From Prionace glauca (lineage: Eukaryota > Chordata > Chondrichthyes > Carcharhiniformes > Carcharhinidae): 64,000 bases of DNA. Made by a program: the position numbers and the translations under genes. Numbering within the stretch: position 1 is the stretch's first letter; each line of letters opens with the position of its first letter. Under the pieces are notes generated by a model, which saw only the letters and a list, made by a program, of their open reading frames with translations, had not been told where the DNA came from and did no database searches. The stretch lies in NCBI GenBank assembly GCA_037974335.1, contig CM075760.1:64504360-64568359 (forward strand), written 5' to 3'. Below are positions 33,890-45,136 of this stretch, piece after piece.

Positions 33890-34345
33890 AATGGGCCTGA
33901 GCCTGGTGCGGGCCCGATCCTGGTGCGGGCCCGAGCCTGGTGCGGGCCCGAGCCTGGTGCAGGCCCCAGCCTGGTGCAGGCCCGAGCCTGGTGCGGGCCC
34001 GATCCTGGTGCGGGCCCGAGCCTGGTGCAGGCCCCAGCCTGGTGCAGGCCTGAGCCTGGTGCGGGCCCGATCCTGGTGCGGGCCCGATCCTGGTGCGGGC
34101 CCGAGCCTGGTGCAGGCCCCAGCCTGGTGCAGGCCCCAGCCTGGTGCGGGCCCGATCCTGGTGCGGGCCCGAGCCTGATGCAGGCCCCAGCCTGGTGCAG
34201 GCCTGAGCCTGGTGCGGGCCCGATCCTGGTGCGGGCCCGAGCCTGGTGCGGGCCCGAGCCTGGTGCGGGCCCGAGCCTGGTGCGGGCCCAAGCCTGGTGC
34301 AGGCCTGAGCCTGCTGTGGGCCCGAGTCTGGTATGGGCCCTCTCG
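33890..34345 (+). repeat. GC-rich 18-bp minisatellite
   Basis: About 25 units of the type GAGCCTGGTGCGGGCCC, with variants (GATCC, CAGCC, GCAGGCC) mixed along the array. The unit is 18 bp, so several frames stay open on both strands (for example a GPSLVRARAWC pattern). These are not genes. Confidence 0.93.
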
Positions 34346-34510
34346 ACATGAATGCCAGCGTCCCATTTGCCTTTCCAACTGCCGATTAACTTCAGGTTAA
34401 CCTTTGTAGAATCTTGAACAACGACTCCTAAATGTCATTGCGCACCTGATTTTCTAAGTATTTCCCCATTTAGAAAACTCGATGCCTCCACTCCTCCTTT
34501 CAAAGTGCAT

Positions 34511-34920
34511 AATCTCACACTTTTCCTCATTGAGACGTATAAGATGATGAATGGGATGGATAGGATAGAGGTGGAGAGACTGTTCCCGCTCAAAAAAGAC
34601 AGTAGGACTAGGGGGCACAGCCTCAAGATAAAGGGGGGGCGGTTTAGAACAGAGTTGAGGAGGAACTTCTTCACTCAAAGGGTGGTGAATCTCTGGAATT
34701 CTCTGCCCGTTGAAGTGGTGGAGGCTGCCTCGCTAAATATTTTTAAGAAACGGGTTGATGGGTTTTTGATAAGAGAAGGGATTAAGGGTTATGGGGAGAG
34801 GGCGGGAAGGTGGAGCTGAGTCACGACAGATCAGCCATGATCTTATTGAATGGCGGGGCAGGCTCGAAGGGCCAGATGGCCTACTCCTGCTCCTATTTCT
34901 TATGTTCTTATGTTCTTATC
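34511..34920 (+). mobile_element. CR1-A LINE 3' end
   Basis: It starts at IETYKMMNGMDRIEVERLF, runs through NLWNSLPVEVVEAASLN to the ORF2 stop (34,819), then the 3' UTR and three TTCTTATG-type units. Text is almost identical to 46,000-46,388, so it is a young copy. It is inserted between two fragments of an older antisense CR1. Confidence 0.9.
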
Positions 34921-35400
34921 TGCCACCTCTTTGCTCACTCCCTAACCTGGCCAAGTCCTTCACCAAATCTCATCCACCCCAACTCCCCGACATCCTCATT
35001 ACTCCCTGTCACGCTGCATATCTTTGTATCATCTGCAAATTTAGCAACCGTGCCTTCATTTTGTTCTTCCAAATCATTAATGTATATTGTGAAAAGTTGT
35101 GTTCCCAGCACCGACCTCTGAGACACACCAGTAGTCACTGGCTGCCATCCTGAAAACAGATCCCTTCATCCTCACTCTGTGCCTTCTGCCAGTCAGCCAA
35201 TCCTCTATCCATGCCAGGATCTTTCTCTCAACACCCTTGACACATCTTATTTAGAAGTCTCTTCTGCAGCGCCTTATCAATGGCCTTCTGCAAATCGAAA
35301 TAAATCAGGTTCAGTGGTTCTCCCTATCTAGCTTCCTTGTTACGTCCTCGAAGAACTCTAACAGATTTGTCAGACATGAGCTCCCTTGACAAAGCCGAAC
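34919..35400 (-). mobile_element. Old CR1 RT fragment, antisense
   Basis: The - strand shows TGVSQRSVLGTQLFTIYIND and VAKFADDTKICS, plus 'AFDK..'-like text near 35,290. Two decayed blocks of the RT domain. Confidence 0.7.
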
Positions 35401-35694
35401 TGTCTCAGTGCTATGGTGAAGTTGTACGAATGAAGTAATAGCATGATGGGAAAGTTGGACAACTATTTGGTAGAAAGAAAAATGAAAGCTGACTCTGTGT
35501 AACCTAAGACATGAATAGGACCAGAGGAGGCCAAGACCTGATAAGGCTGACTCCATATAACCTAGGGCTGTATGTGTAAGGCAAGGTAAGATCAGGGATG
35601 AAGGAGTCACCAACCTTTCTCTGTTCTATCAAAGGACAAGACATAAGTATGAATGGTGAGACAAAGAGTTCTAGGAGTTCAGCAGGTTGTACCA

Positions 35695-36225
35695 TGATTC
35701 TGGTCACCCTATTATAGAAAGGATAGTATTAAACAAGAAAGAGTGCAGAAAAGTTTTACGAAGATACTCTCGGGACTAGATTGTTTGAGTTATAAGGAGT
35801 GGTTGAATAGACTTTTTTTTCTGGAGGGTAGGATGCTGAGGGGTTATCTTATAGAGGTCTATAAAATAATGGGGGACATAGATCAGTTAGACAGTCAATA
35901 TTTTTTCTCAACTGCATTGGTGTCTAAATCTAGAGGACATAGGTTTGACCTGAGAAGGGAAAGAAATGAAATGGTCCAGAGGGTCATTTTTGCACACAAC
36001 GGGCCGTGAGTGTCCAAAACAAGCTACCAGAGGTAGTAGTAGAGGCGGGTATGCTTTTGTTTTTTTTTAAAGCGCTTAGACGGTTACCTGAGTAAGATGG
36101 CTATCGAGGGAAATGGGCCAAAAGCGGGCAATTGGGAATAGGTTACTCATTAAAAAAGGGCGGCATGGACATATTGGGCCGAAAGACCTCCTTCCATGCT
36201 GTAAACCATTGTGACTTTATCGCTC
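35695..36225 (+). mobile_element. Old CR1-like LINE 3' fragment
   Basis: Includes RMLRGYLIEVYKIMGDIDQL and SKSRGHRFDLRRERN (35,830-35,980), then a 3' region with GGGCCGAAAGACCTCCTTCC. It is from a different subfamily and is decayed. Confidence 0.65.
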
Positions 36226-36289
36226 CATCTCATCTTCCTGACTCTCCCAGATACTGATTACAGATGAATCAACCTCCTGTTTAATTAGA

Positions 36290-38110
36290 TGAATGGGATA
36301 TCATTATGCTGGGTTGTAAAATGCGATTGGAAGAATAACTTGTCAGGGGTTATTATTCATGTATGTTTACCTAATGTAATTGATTTTTAAACTAATATGA
36401 GACCGAATTGATCGGTGCGGAAATGTATAGTTGATCTGTTATTGTTTGTACGCTGTAGTTGCATCGGAAATGACCTGACGCTGTATTCCAGAGCTACTTA
36501 ACCCTTCTGATCATCTCCAAGCAGTTGTATTTCGTGTTTTTTTTCAAAATAAATGTTTCATCCTTACACAGAGATATCTGCCTCGTGAGTTTTCCTTTCT
36601 GTAGTTAAAGACAGTATCGGTCACCTCAAATTTCCGTGAATTCATGTGGATGGTATCAGAGAGAACAGCACACAGAGGGAGGGTCCCTAGGGTGATGTTC
36701 AGTGAATTTTGGGCATTTGTATCAAGGGGGAATGGATCTGATCAGGGAGAAATGCAGACTAGAAAAAGAAGGCAGTGGTTAATGGTTACAACCAGGCTTA
36801 ATGGTTACAACCAGGCACTTAATGTGTTTTCTGGACAGTGGAATCTTTTCCGATCTCATGGAGCAGTAAGAGAAAAAAAAATCTATTTTGTTTGTTTTAA
36901 CCAAATGTGAAGCTGAAATATCTTTATCAGAAGGCCCCAGTCTCGGAGAATAAGTAGTCACTTGTATCAAATGGGCCCCAGATTTTTGAAACTTCTGCGT
37001 TTTTTTTCCCTTGGTCAATTCCATAGATCCCAATCTAGTCATCATTACAAAAATTGTAATCGATGATGTGCTTATCTGAAATACGACTGAAGGGGGAAAT
37101 TATTAACCAATTGACAAGGTTTTTGACATAACATAGAATATAGAACATTACAGCGCAGTACAGGCCCTTCGGCCCTTGATGATGCACCGACCAGTGGAAC
37201 CAATCTAATGACCATCTAATCTAAACTGTTCCAATGTTACCCATGCGCCTATCCACTGATCATTTGAACGCCCTTAAAGTTAGCACATAAGACACTACAA
37301 AAAAAACAAAATAAATCTTGAAACAATGATAATAAGGTAATGAAGAAAATACTTTACACATATGTGGATGCAATAAAAGAATTAAGTAAATAATTATGAT
37401 TATTAAACATATATGCTGATATGTTAAATGTAATTTATATATTGAATAAATTGTTGTTCATTTCAGCCAAAAGCAAGTCACTGTAAGATGTGATCGTAAA
37501 ATTGATGAGTTGAGAGCCAATGGCCTGGGAAACTTAATAGTTAGCAAAATTAATATCTGAAAGTTTCTGGCGAGGGAATACATTTTGCAACTTTACGAAT
37601 GAGGACATTCAATGTTTACACATAGAGTAGATCGCACTGGGACCCAGGATCACGTGTTTGTCCAGTTTTGCGAATGAGTTAGCGGGTATTTTCACATTGA
37701 CCTCTAAATGAGAGTTCTTAGCCACACAGCAGAGGGAAGTGAGTTCAGCCAAAATGGGAGTCAGCATTGGTACTAAATGGGCGAATTAGATATCATTACA
37801 CAAGGATGTACAACGCGATTGACTGAGAAATGTGTCAGGAATTATTATTGATATATGTTGACAGAATGTAATTGGTTTTAATCTAGTATGAGGTGGGAAT
37901 GATCGGTAAGAACATCTATAATTGATCTGTTATTGACTGCACACGTTAGATTCACAGGAAAAGTCCTGCCGCTCTATTCCAGAACTACTTAACCCTGTTG
38001 GTGATCTCCCAGCAGCTGTATATTTTGTTTTTGTTTTCAATTATTGTTACCCCCTCACACAGAGATATCTGTCTCGTGAGTTTTATATTGTCTATAGTTA
38101 AAGACAATCT
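36290..38110 (+). repeat. Partial tandem repeat beside IgM copy B
   Basis: 36,296-36,640 and 37,780-38,110 are diverged copies about 1.5 kb apart. Shared text includes TCATTA..., GATTATTATT-type spacing, the 'ctattccagagctacttaaccct' region and CAGAGATATCTGCCTCGTGA. Copy A has only one clear counterpart, at 10,780-11,130. Confidence 0.65.
37128..37285 (-). mobile_element. CR1-type 3' end insertion private to copy B
   Basis: Antisense GGGCCGAAGGGCCTGTACTG with an ATGTTCTATATTCTATGTT tail. The flanks match continuous sequence near 10,285-10,330 in copy A. Confidence 0.7.
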
Positions 38111-38734
38111 CAAATTGTCAAATTACCCACAACACTAGTCATAATTTAGAAAATTGTAATTGATTATGTGTTTAAGTGAAACGCACCTCAATTTCTTCAT
38201 TTCACGTGATGATTTGCATATCTGTTCTGTATGTTTCCTCTATCCAGCTGGTGGTTTGCCTGTCTGGGAAGTATTTCATCGGACGACATAAAGGGAGATA
38301 CACTCTGATAACCCACGCTACAGCGACACTGATAGCGTTGCTTTAAGAGGCTGTGTATAGAAAACTATCTTCGGCCACACACTGTCCTGCATTGGCCTCT
38401 AATGAAGATGACATTTTGCTGTTTAGGATTGACAAACTCGTCAGTGACAGACCAGTTTATGCGTGAAATCGCCGCGGCCCTCCTCATTATTCACTCAGGT
38501 CTCTGCATTTTATTATGAAAAGGCAGAGATGAATGTGTATTTAAACAGATGGGTCACTGGGTGGCAGAGTGGCTCTTTCACGAAAGGGTCTTGAGTTCAA
38601 CCACATCCCACACATGACTGGGAAAATTCCTGCCTGGGAAAGAGGGGAACCATATAGTAGGGAAAATGGGGCGGTGTTGATGGGTTTTGAAGAGAAAGGA
38701 ATTAATCCAAGCCAGAGTTGGTTAAAATTTCAAT

Positions 38735-38750
38735 CAATATTTATTTTTAA
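38735..38750 (-). terminator. Possible poly(A) signal of IgM membrane form, copy B
   Basis: AATAAA on the - strand within text conserved with 11,750-11,772, about 580 nt after the membrane stop. Confidence 0.35.
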
Positions 38751-39325
38751 AAATCAGAGAATATTTTACAGCGACATTTGTTTTAAGTTAGAAAAGCGAA
38801 CATAACTATCGAGCTTCACATTGAGAACAGAACACATGCACATGGAATCCATCAATATTTGTACATCTGATACATACACCAGAAACAGAAAACAGGATCT
38901 TAATAGAAAGAGGAATTATCAGATGCGAATGAGGAATGAGAAAAGTTTCTTAATTATGCATTGCATTAAAACTATTAACCACAATTACATTATAACAAAA
39001 ATGCCTCGTACATTTCACACTGAAAACTGAAAAAATGTCTATCATTACCTCAGTTACAGATTCAGAATGACAACCTGAGAATTTTTTTTTACTGATAGAG
39101 TCACTGAGAGCAGATATTGTATCTGTGTCATCCAGAGATTTTGATAATCATCTGTGGTAAATCTACTGCGTTCAAAATTCAACTCATTACTTGATCTGTA
39201 AAATAAAGATATAATAATGCAGCAAATGTTTATGATGCGGGATATTAATGTTAGAGTTTTTAATCAGTGAAACATTGAGAGATTTTCAAATCCATTCTGC
39301 CAGTTTGAAATGTGAATGAATTGAA

Positions 39326-39462
39326 TCATCTCACCTTCACCAGAGTGACTGCAGTGCTGTAGAAAATGCTCAAGAAGATCAGGACGATGAATGTGGAAGC
39401 GGTTGTCCAGATGTTGTTGTTATCATCCTCATTATCTTCAATCCAAATGTGATCGGTGAAGT
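39326..39462 (-). pseudogene. IGHM: IgM membrane (TM) exon, copy B
   Basis: 137 bp, the same length as copy A, after an acceptor ending TCTCCTAG. It codes [17 protein letters not shown], then [17 protein letters not shown] and [11 protein letters not shown] and a TGA. Differences from copy A are mostly conservative (FF to IF, final K to R). The last codons contain AAGGTGAGA, a good splice-donor match, so the natural exon could end there and join a second membrane exon, as in other IgM genes. The exon is intact, but its CH4 is frameshifted and no CH1-CH3 was found, so it belongs to an inactive gene fragment. Confidence 0.88.
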
Positions 39463-39919
39463 CTAGGAGATAGAGACCAGGAAATGAAATTAGGTTACTT
39501 TATTGATCCAGGGAATTTTATGGTTATTTTTCTTTCTCCGTTCTCCTTCATAAGCTATTAATGTATTATCTCTATAATTTTCAATATATATCTACTCATA
39601 AGTTCAGGACATTCAGTAGCCGATCATGTGTGAAATTATTTTCACACATGATCTTTCTTTACATTCCTTGGACAGTCCATGTCAGAAGCAATGAAGATGG
39701 TTTCTTGAGTGTCTGTTCATTTTTGAACACTTCATAGCATTGAACAATGTTATTACTGATATGGAGGAGCGTTCACTGATCAATGATTGTTTTCACAGAT
39801 GGTTACTGATCTGTAAACTGTGAATGCTGCTGTTTAAGAGCCGGGACGCACTTTCCGATCTTTTTTCATTGATGGTGGAAATGCTTAGTAGATCATGAGT
39901 TTAAATTCAGTTTCTCAAC

Positions 39920-40683
39920 GTGTTTATCGATGCAATTTGTGTTTGTGTGTATATGCATGCGCATCTCGTGGTCTCCATTAACCTTTGGTCTGCGTCAATG
40001 TGGTTCATGAGGGTTAATGAACGTATTCATTTGCTTGCGCTTGTTGACTTGTGTTGTTGTGTGTCTGCGTCTGTGTATATTTTATTCGGCTGACATTGTA
40101 GATGCATGCCGCTCATTGTGTGAAGTCTACACATATTTACTAATGCCACTCACAATGTGTGCATGTGTTCATGCCTATTTTAATATGTTAATTTCTGTCA
40201 CACGAGGATTGTTTCCTTCCCATTCTGTGTGAGTCTGTTCCTCCGTCTTTTTGTGCACATATCCTTTAACATGTTAGTGTCTGTATATCCGTGTTGATAG
40301 TTCTACATAACGATGTGTTGATGTATGTTTGTGTTTCTGTGTGTAGCAATGCCTGCTATAGTGTTCTGTTCTATATGAGCATGTAATGTTTTTCATGTAA
40401 AAATATGATGCTCTGGCCATCTGTGTGCAGTCTGGTAATGTGCTTATATGTATTTTCCATGTTCTAGGGTTAATGTGTAGAATATTACGTGTCTCTGTAT
40501 CCATATTCCTGTCAGTGAAAACATATATTGGTCTGAGTATATGTACGTGTTTGTGTATGAATGTAGACCTGCATGCATGTGCTTCTGTCTGTAATGCGAA
40601 TACGCATGTATCTGTTTGAGCTTGGATCTGTGTACCTATTTACATATGTTTATGCGTGTGTTGTACTTGTGTGTTTGCATTTC

Positions 40684-40723
<40 letters not shown>

Positions 40724-41361
40724 GTGTGTGTGTGTCTGTGCATATTTCATTATTTACGTGCATGTTGTTTTTTTCTGCCTGTTTGTACATGTGCATGTTA
40801 ATGAGTGCATGTGCGTGTGTATGTGTGTGTGTGAGTATGTGTGTGTATGGGTGTGTGAGTGTGTGTGTTTAAGTGTGTATGTGTGCGTGTGAATGTGAGT
40901 GTTTGTGTGTGTGTGTGTGTGTGTGTGTGGTGAGAGAGAGAATGAATGTATTTGTGCCTCTGTACATTAGTGCATGGAAGTATTTGTGTCTGTGCATATT
41001 TGTGTCTGTGTGTATTTTTGTTCGCGTAGTGTTGCCCATGAATGTATTTGCGTGATCGTGTTTGTTTTTGTTCGTTTGTGTATATCTTGCATGAAGTTAT
41101 GGTGTATGAATGCATATTTGTATGCATGCATATTTCTCTGTGGTTTTGTGTATGTATTTATGTGTGTTGTGCACTTGTGTGCTTTTGTGTTTGCATTTGA
41201 ATTTGTTTGTCCGTTTTTCAGTATATGTATGTGTGCCTGTGGGGGTGGGGAGAAGATGTGCATGCGATTGTGTATATTTACTTGTGGCTTTCTGTATGTG
41301 TGTGCATATTTGTGTGTGTATTTATGCATTTGTGTTGACATGTATGTGTGTGTGTGTTTGC

Positions 41362-41395
<34 letters not shown>

Positions 41396-41480
41396 ACACA
41401 CGTCTATGTGCGTCCTTATACTTGTGGCACTTCTGTGCAGTGCTGTCAGTGTGTGTATTTTTTTTAACCGTTGCTCCAAG
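39920..41480 (+). repeat. GT-rich tract inside the IgM CH4-TM intron, copy B
   Basis: About 1.5 kb of TG/TGTATG-rich sequence, with pure (TG)n runs at 40,687-40,722, 40,904-40,928 and 41,368-41,383. It is paralogous to 13,020-14,400. Long frames on either strand are compositional. Confidence 0.9.
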
Positions 41481-42487
41481 TTTTACTGCAATCATTAACT
41501 GAATTTGATCCAAACAATACGAACAATGGACTACATCGTCAGTGTTTGTCGCAAGAATTCCGTGAGTGCCACGGTGACATCAGGAGAGCGAATGAAATAA
41601 CTCATTTATGCATCTCTGAAACCCAGGGACAGACAAGTGAGGATTCTATTATTTGTTTAAACTTGTGTCATGGGAAATGTATGCCAGCACATGATTAACA
41701 GGAACAAGAGTATTGAATCATGTTTAAATTATGTTGCATGTGTATATATGTATTACAACGATTAAGGTAATTCAACAGCTGGAGCAAGTAAACCGGAAAC
41801 TAATTTGTAAATTTGTACTGTTGGCAACCTTATAGTAGATAGCCGTTCATTTCCAAACACAGTACTTGGGGACAGGGAGGAGAGTGAACTCAGAGTATCC
41901 CTCTCTCTACCTAGTGAAGCAATGTCCCTGATGGTTCTAACCACTGAGGAAGTGGAGGTACAATTGATTAAAAGTTCCTCCTCTTTTCATTGAGGAAGTT
42001 TTGGTACATGGGTTAGCTACTGCTCCTCCCCTCTCGTGTTGGGTTAGTAGGAATCCAGGATGTTAACGATTTCATTCTCCCTCAATCCGATCGGGGTATT
42101 ATTTCTCCATGTTTTTGTGTGACCCTCACTTAAGCTCCCAGTGCAGCAGCTTAAAGCTGACATCAAAAGGAAAAACATGAACAATGCGAGAAGCAAGGAC
42201 ACAGAGATCTAAATTTTGTGTTTGTGTGTCAGAAATGTTAACATTGACAGATTTTTTTTCCCTCAGCGGGAGGAAAGATGCTGAAGATATTTTGCGGTGT
42301 CCTGTAATGAATGTGCTCTACTCTATCCCTAACCCAGTGTGTGTCTCCGCTGGGAGCACTCGTTCAAGAATGTTGGGACAGAGACCTGAAAATATCTGAC
42401 TTAAACCAAAGATATTTAATGGAAGTAAAACTGAAAAAACAACCAATTGGGTATTTCATTTATCGTTAGAGGAAAATGTTATTCTTA

Positions 42488-42497
42488 TTTTTTATTG
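42488..42497 (-). terminator. Poly(A) signal for secreted IgM, copy B
   Basis: AATAAA on the - strand, about 27 nt after the secretory stop, conserved with copy A. Confidence 0.55.
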
Positions 42498-42523
42498 AAG
42501 TTTTTAATGGAAGTGAGTGATTC

Positions 42524-42915
42524 TCACTGACATGAATTAACGGTGTCCATCAGCGCAAGGGAAATGTTCACAAAACCGGTTTACCGCTGGATTTGTCAAC
42601 TGTTCTGTTGATGATCTTCAAGGGGATGGCTTCATGTACCCACCACACAGGAGTAAGAAGCGCCGCTGGACCAGTCCTCTGCTGCAATGGATAACAGGTT
42701 GTACATGAAGAAGGAGCTATCGCCGTTCTCCGCCACCACCTCGGTGTTCCTGTAGTTCCCGGGATTCACCGGCTTGTCGTTGACGGTCCACTTGACGAAG
42801 ATCTCTCGGGGGGAGAAACCTCTCACTAAGCAGCTGAGGGAGACGAATCTCTGAGCGGAGACTTCTTCTGCCGAGGGCAGGAGGACAGAGACGACCGGTT
42901 CCCGTGGATTTGGAT
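42524..42915 (-). pseudogene. IGHM: IgM CH4 exon, copy B, frameshifted
   Basis: Starts at 42,915 after TTTTCTGCAG with [18 protein letters not shown] and continues [16 protein letters not shown] through [10 protein letters not shown]. One extra base near 42,638 then shifts the frame and brings a stop at once, before the HEAIPLKI segment. A compensating one-base loss near 42,574 restores the original frame for the tail [15 protein letters not shown], so the exon is again 392 bp. Both the secreted and the membrane forms (cryptic donor at 42,584) lie downstream of the stop and would be lost. No other Ig constant domain was recognised between here and 48,900. Confidence 0.93.
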
Positions 42916-43384
42916 CTGCAGAAAATGTACAATAAATGTCAATAAACTGGAGAATTCTGGAGACAATGAAACCACTGGTGAGATATCAGGAAAGTGTGCT
43001 TCTTTTTTGATTTTAAATGCTTCCATTTTTGACTTCCAGCTTGGAGGAGAGGTGAACACAATTGTTTCCTAACTCAGAGGGGCGTAAGTTTCAGAAAGTT
43101 TATAGGACAGATCAGGCCATTCGGCCCAACTAATCTACTTTCCTTTTTGGTTTCCAAGTTTTGATGCGCCACATCAGACTCCACCCTTTTTCTTCGATCT
43201 AAACACAGTAACATCGCCTTCAGTTCACTTTTCACTCATCAACACATCAAACTTCCCCGTAAAAATATCGATCGGCCCAGAGTCTTTTAGTTGTAGTTTT
43301 TCCATTCACGGGAGACCATTAATGCACTGAATATTAAATATTGACTATACACTTCCACTGGAGATGGACACAGTGATGCATTTA

Positions 43385-43590
43385 CATAGAAACATAGAAC
43401 AGTACAGCACAGTAGAGGCCCTTCGGCCCACAATGTTGTGCTGAGCTATGTCCAAACCCAAGATCAAGCTATCCCACTATCTATCATTCTGGAGTGCTCC
43501 ATGTGCCTATCCAATAACCGTTTGAATGTTCCTAAAGTGTCCGACTCCACTATCACAGGTGGCAGTGTCTCTGTTCGAATTATGCCGGTA
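43385..43590 (-). mobile_element. CR1-type 3' end, antisense
   Basis: It begins ACATAGAAACATAGAACAGT, with GGCCCTTCGGCCCACAATGT next. This is the antisense 3' tail and UTR of a CR1 or CR1-tailed SINE. A second short 3' end in sense orientation lies at about 43,670-43,755 (GGGCCGAAAGGCCTTTTCC). Confidence 0.65.
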
Positions 43591-43984
43591 TTACTAAACG
43601 ATTCTGCGAGAAGAAGAGAAAATGTGTTGAGATAAAAGCATTGCTATGATGCAGGATCCAGAAATGGGCAGTATTAGATCGACAGTGTTTAGTTGGTGCA
43701 GTCTTGTAGGGCCGAAAGGCCTTTTCCTGCGCTGTAATTTTCTTTGGTTTTTGTTGTTGTTGACAGTGCTGCTACACACGACTTGGTGTCCATTTTCAAT
43801 GCAGAGAGCAGAAGTAGATTTTTGATATCGCTTCTTTTTTCCAGTGTCCAAAACCTCATAGAGTTTGCGCTTGGATAAGGATGCAGAGAACTGTGTTCTC
43901 CCAACCACTTTCATCATTACTGGCATTGAACAATACAGTAAAAACTGAAACCACGTCCAATGCAATATAATTGTGGACACGGTC

Positions 43985-44200
43985 AATTGCAAATATAAGA
44001 CTGCATCTGGTTTAAAACAAGCAGAGACAGGTCTAAATTAATATAAACAGAGACAACACCTAGCTTAAAATAAACAGAAACATGGTGACATGTAATATAA
44101 ACAGGGACAGCGTCCAATTTAGTACAAACAGATAAAACATCTAGTTTAACATGAATAGAGACAGGCAATATACATTTCTACGTGCAATATATTAAGAGTT
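43985..44200 (+). repeat. Degenerate tandem repeat, about 40 bp
   Basis: Units share AAATAAACAGAGACA and (T)CTAGTTTAA text and recur at 44,020, 44,055, 44,095, 44,125 and 44,160. Boundaries are approximate. Confidence 0.6.
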
Positions 44201-44339
44201 TGGGTCTAGTGAAAACTAAACAAAGCCATGGCCTCATAATAGAAGCTGACACGAGGTACGTGTACTGTAATATAAAGAGACTAGTTCAATCCCCATGAAA
44301 TTTGTAGAGATGGCCGTCCCATCAAAAATTTACAGGACA

Positions 44340-44900
44340 GGAGTAACATAGGGTTACCTGAAGAATGCAAAGTTTCCTCTGCATTGCCAAATTAAACACT
44401 CCCAAGGAAGGACTAGCATGATTTAGATACAAAGTGAATCTCCCTCTATACTTTCCAAATCAAACATTCCGAGAACAGTATACTGTCTAGAAACAAAATG
44501 AAACTCCCTGTACAAGCCTGCTCAAACAAAAAGGAGGCAGAAAGCACATGGACTCTCTTCTACGTAAAACCCCTTCTTCACTCTTCCTTCAGAGATTCGG
44601 GAGGCAGGTTTAAATTAGTGTTCGGTATAGGGGAAAGAACCGTCTACACCGTTCCACAAAACACATCCACGTCAGTTACAGCAGAGATTAAATACGGATT
44701 AAATCTTCCTTGACAAAGTCAAATCAAACATTCATAAGACAAGTACAGTGAGTTTAGATCCAGAGTAAATATTCCTCGTCACTTTCTCGTCAAATATTCT
44801 AAGGACAGGTATAGCACCGGTTAAGTATAAGGGACGATCTTTCGGTAGTGCCACATCGAATCCTTATCACTAGCTACAGCCGAGGTTAGATACAGAAGAA
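44340..44900 (+). repeat. Degenerate tandem repeat, about 80 bp
   Basis: Recurring AAATCAAACATTC and TAGATACA.AGTAAAT-type text, with an AGGACAG/TACAG link, appears at about 44,385, 44,455, 44,715 and 44,790. It resembles a repeat common in shark DNA. Some units are lost. Confidence 0.55.
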
Positions 44901-45136
44901 AATATATCGAGCATTTCAAGACCAAAGAATGCTCAAGAGATCTTTGAGAGTAAATCTCACTGACGGATTCCAGATAATTGAATTACATTCTTTTAGAATC
45001 CTATAACTCTGGCTGAGAGAATAGATTAGGCAGACACTGACTTTATGCTGTGGCGTGAAGATGATGAACCATCGTGGAGAGACAAAACACAGAACCAGAC
45101 AGGAAAAAGACAGGGAAAGAGATGAAACACAGGATA

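Larger units (their letters stand above)
36620..43140 (-). repeat. Segmental duplication copy B (IgM 3' end)
   Basis: Colinear with 9,400-18,430 and more compact because it lacks the three CR1 insertions of copy A. It keeps the membrane exon, GT-rich tract, secretory poly(A) signal and CH4. The upstream boundary lies near 43,140, where the text AGGCCATTCGGCCCAACT is common to both copies. Confidence 0.85.

Noticed and set aside
33752-34378. Long frames on both strands (165-208 codons)
   Set aside because: They come from an 18-bp minisatellite whose length is a multiple of three; composition only, no domain.
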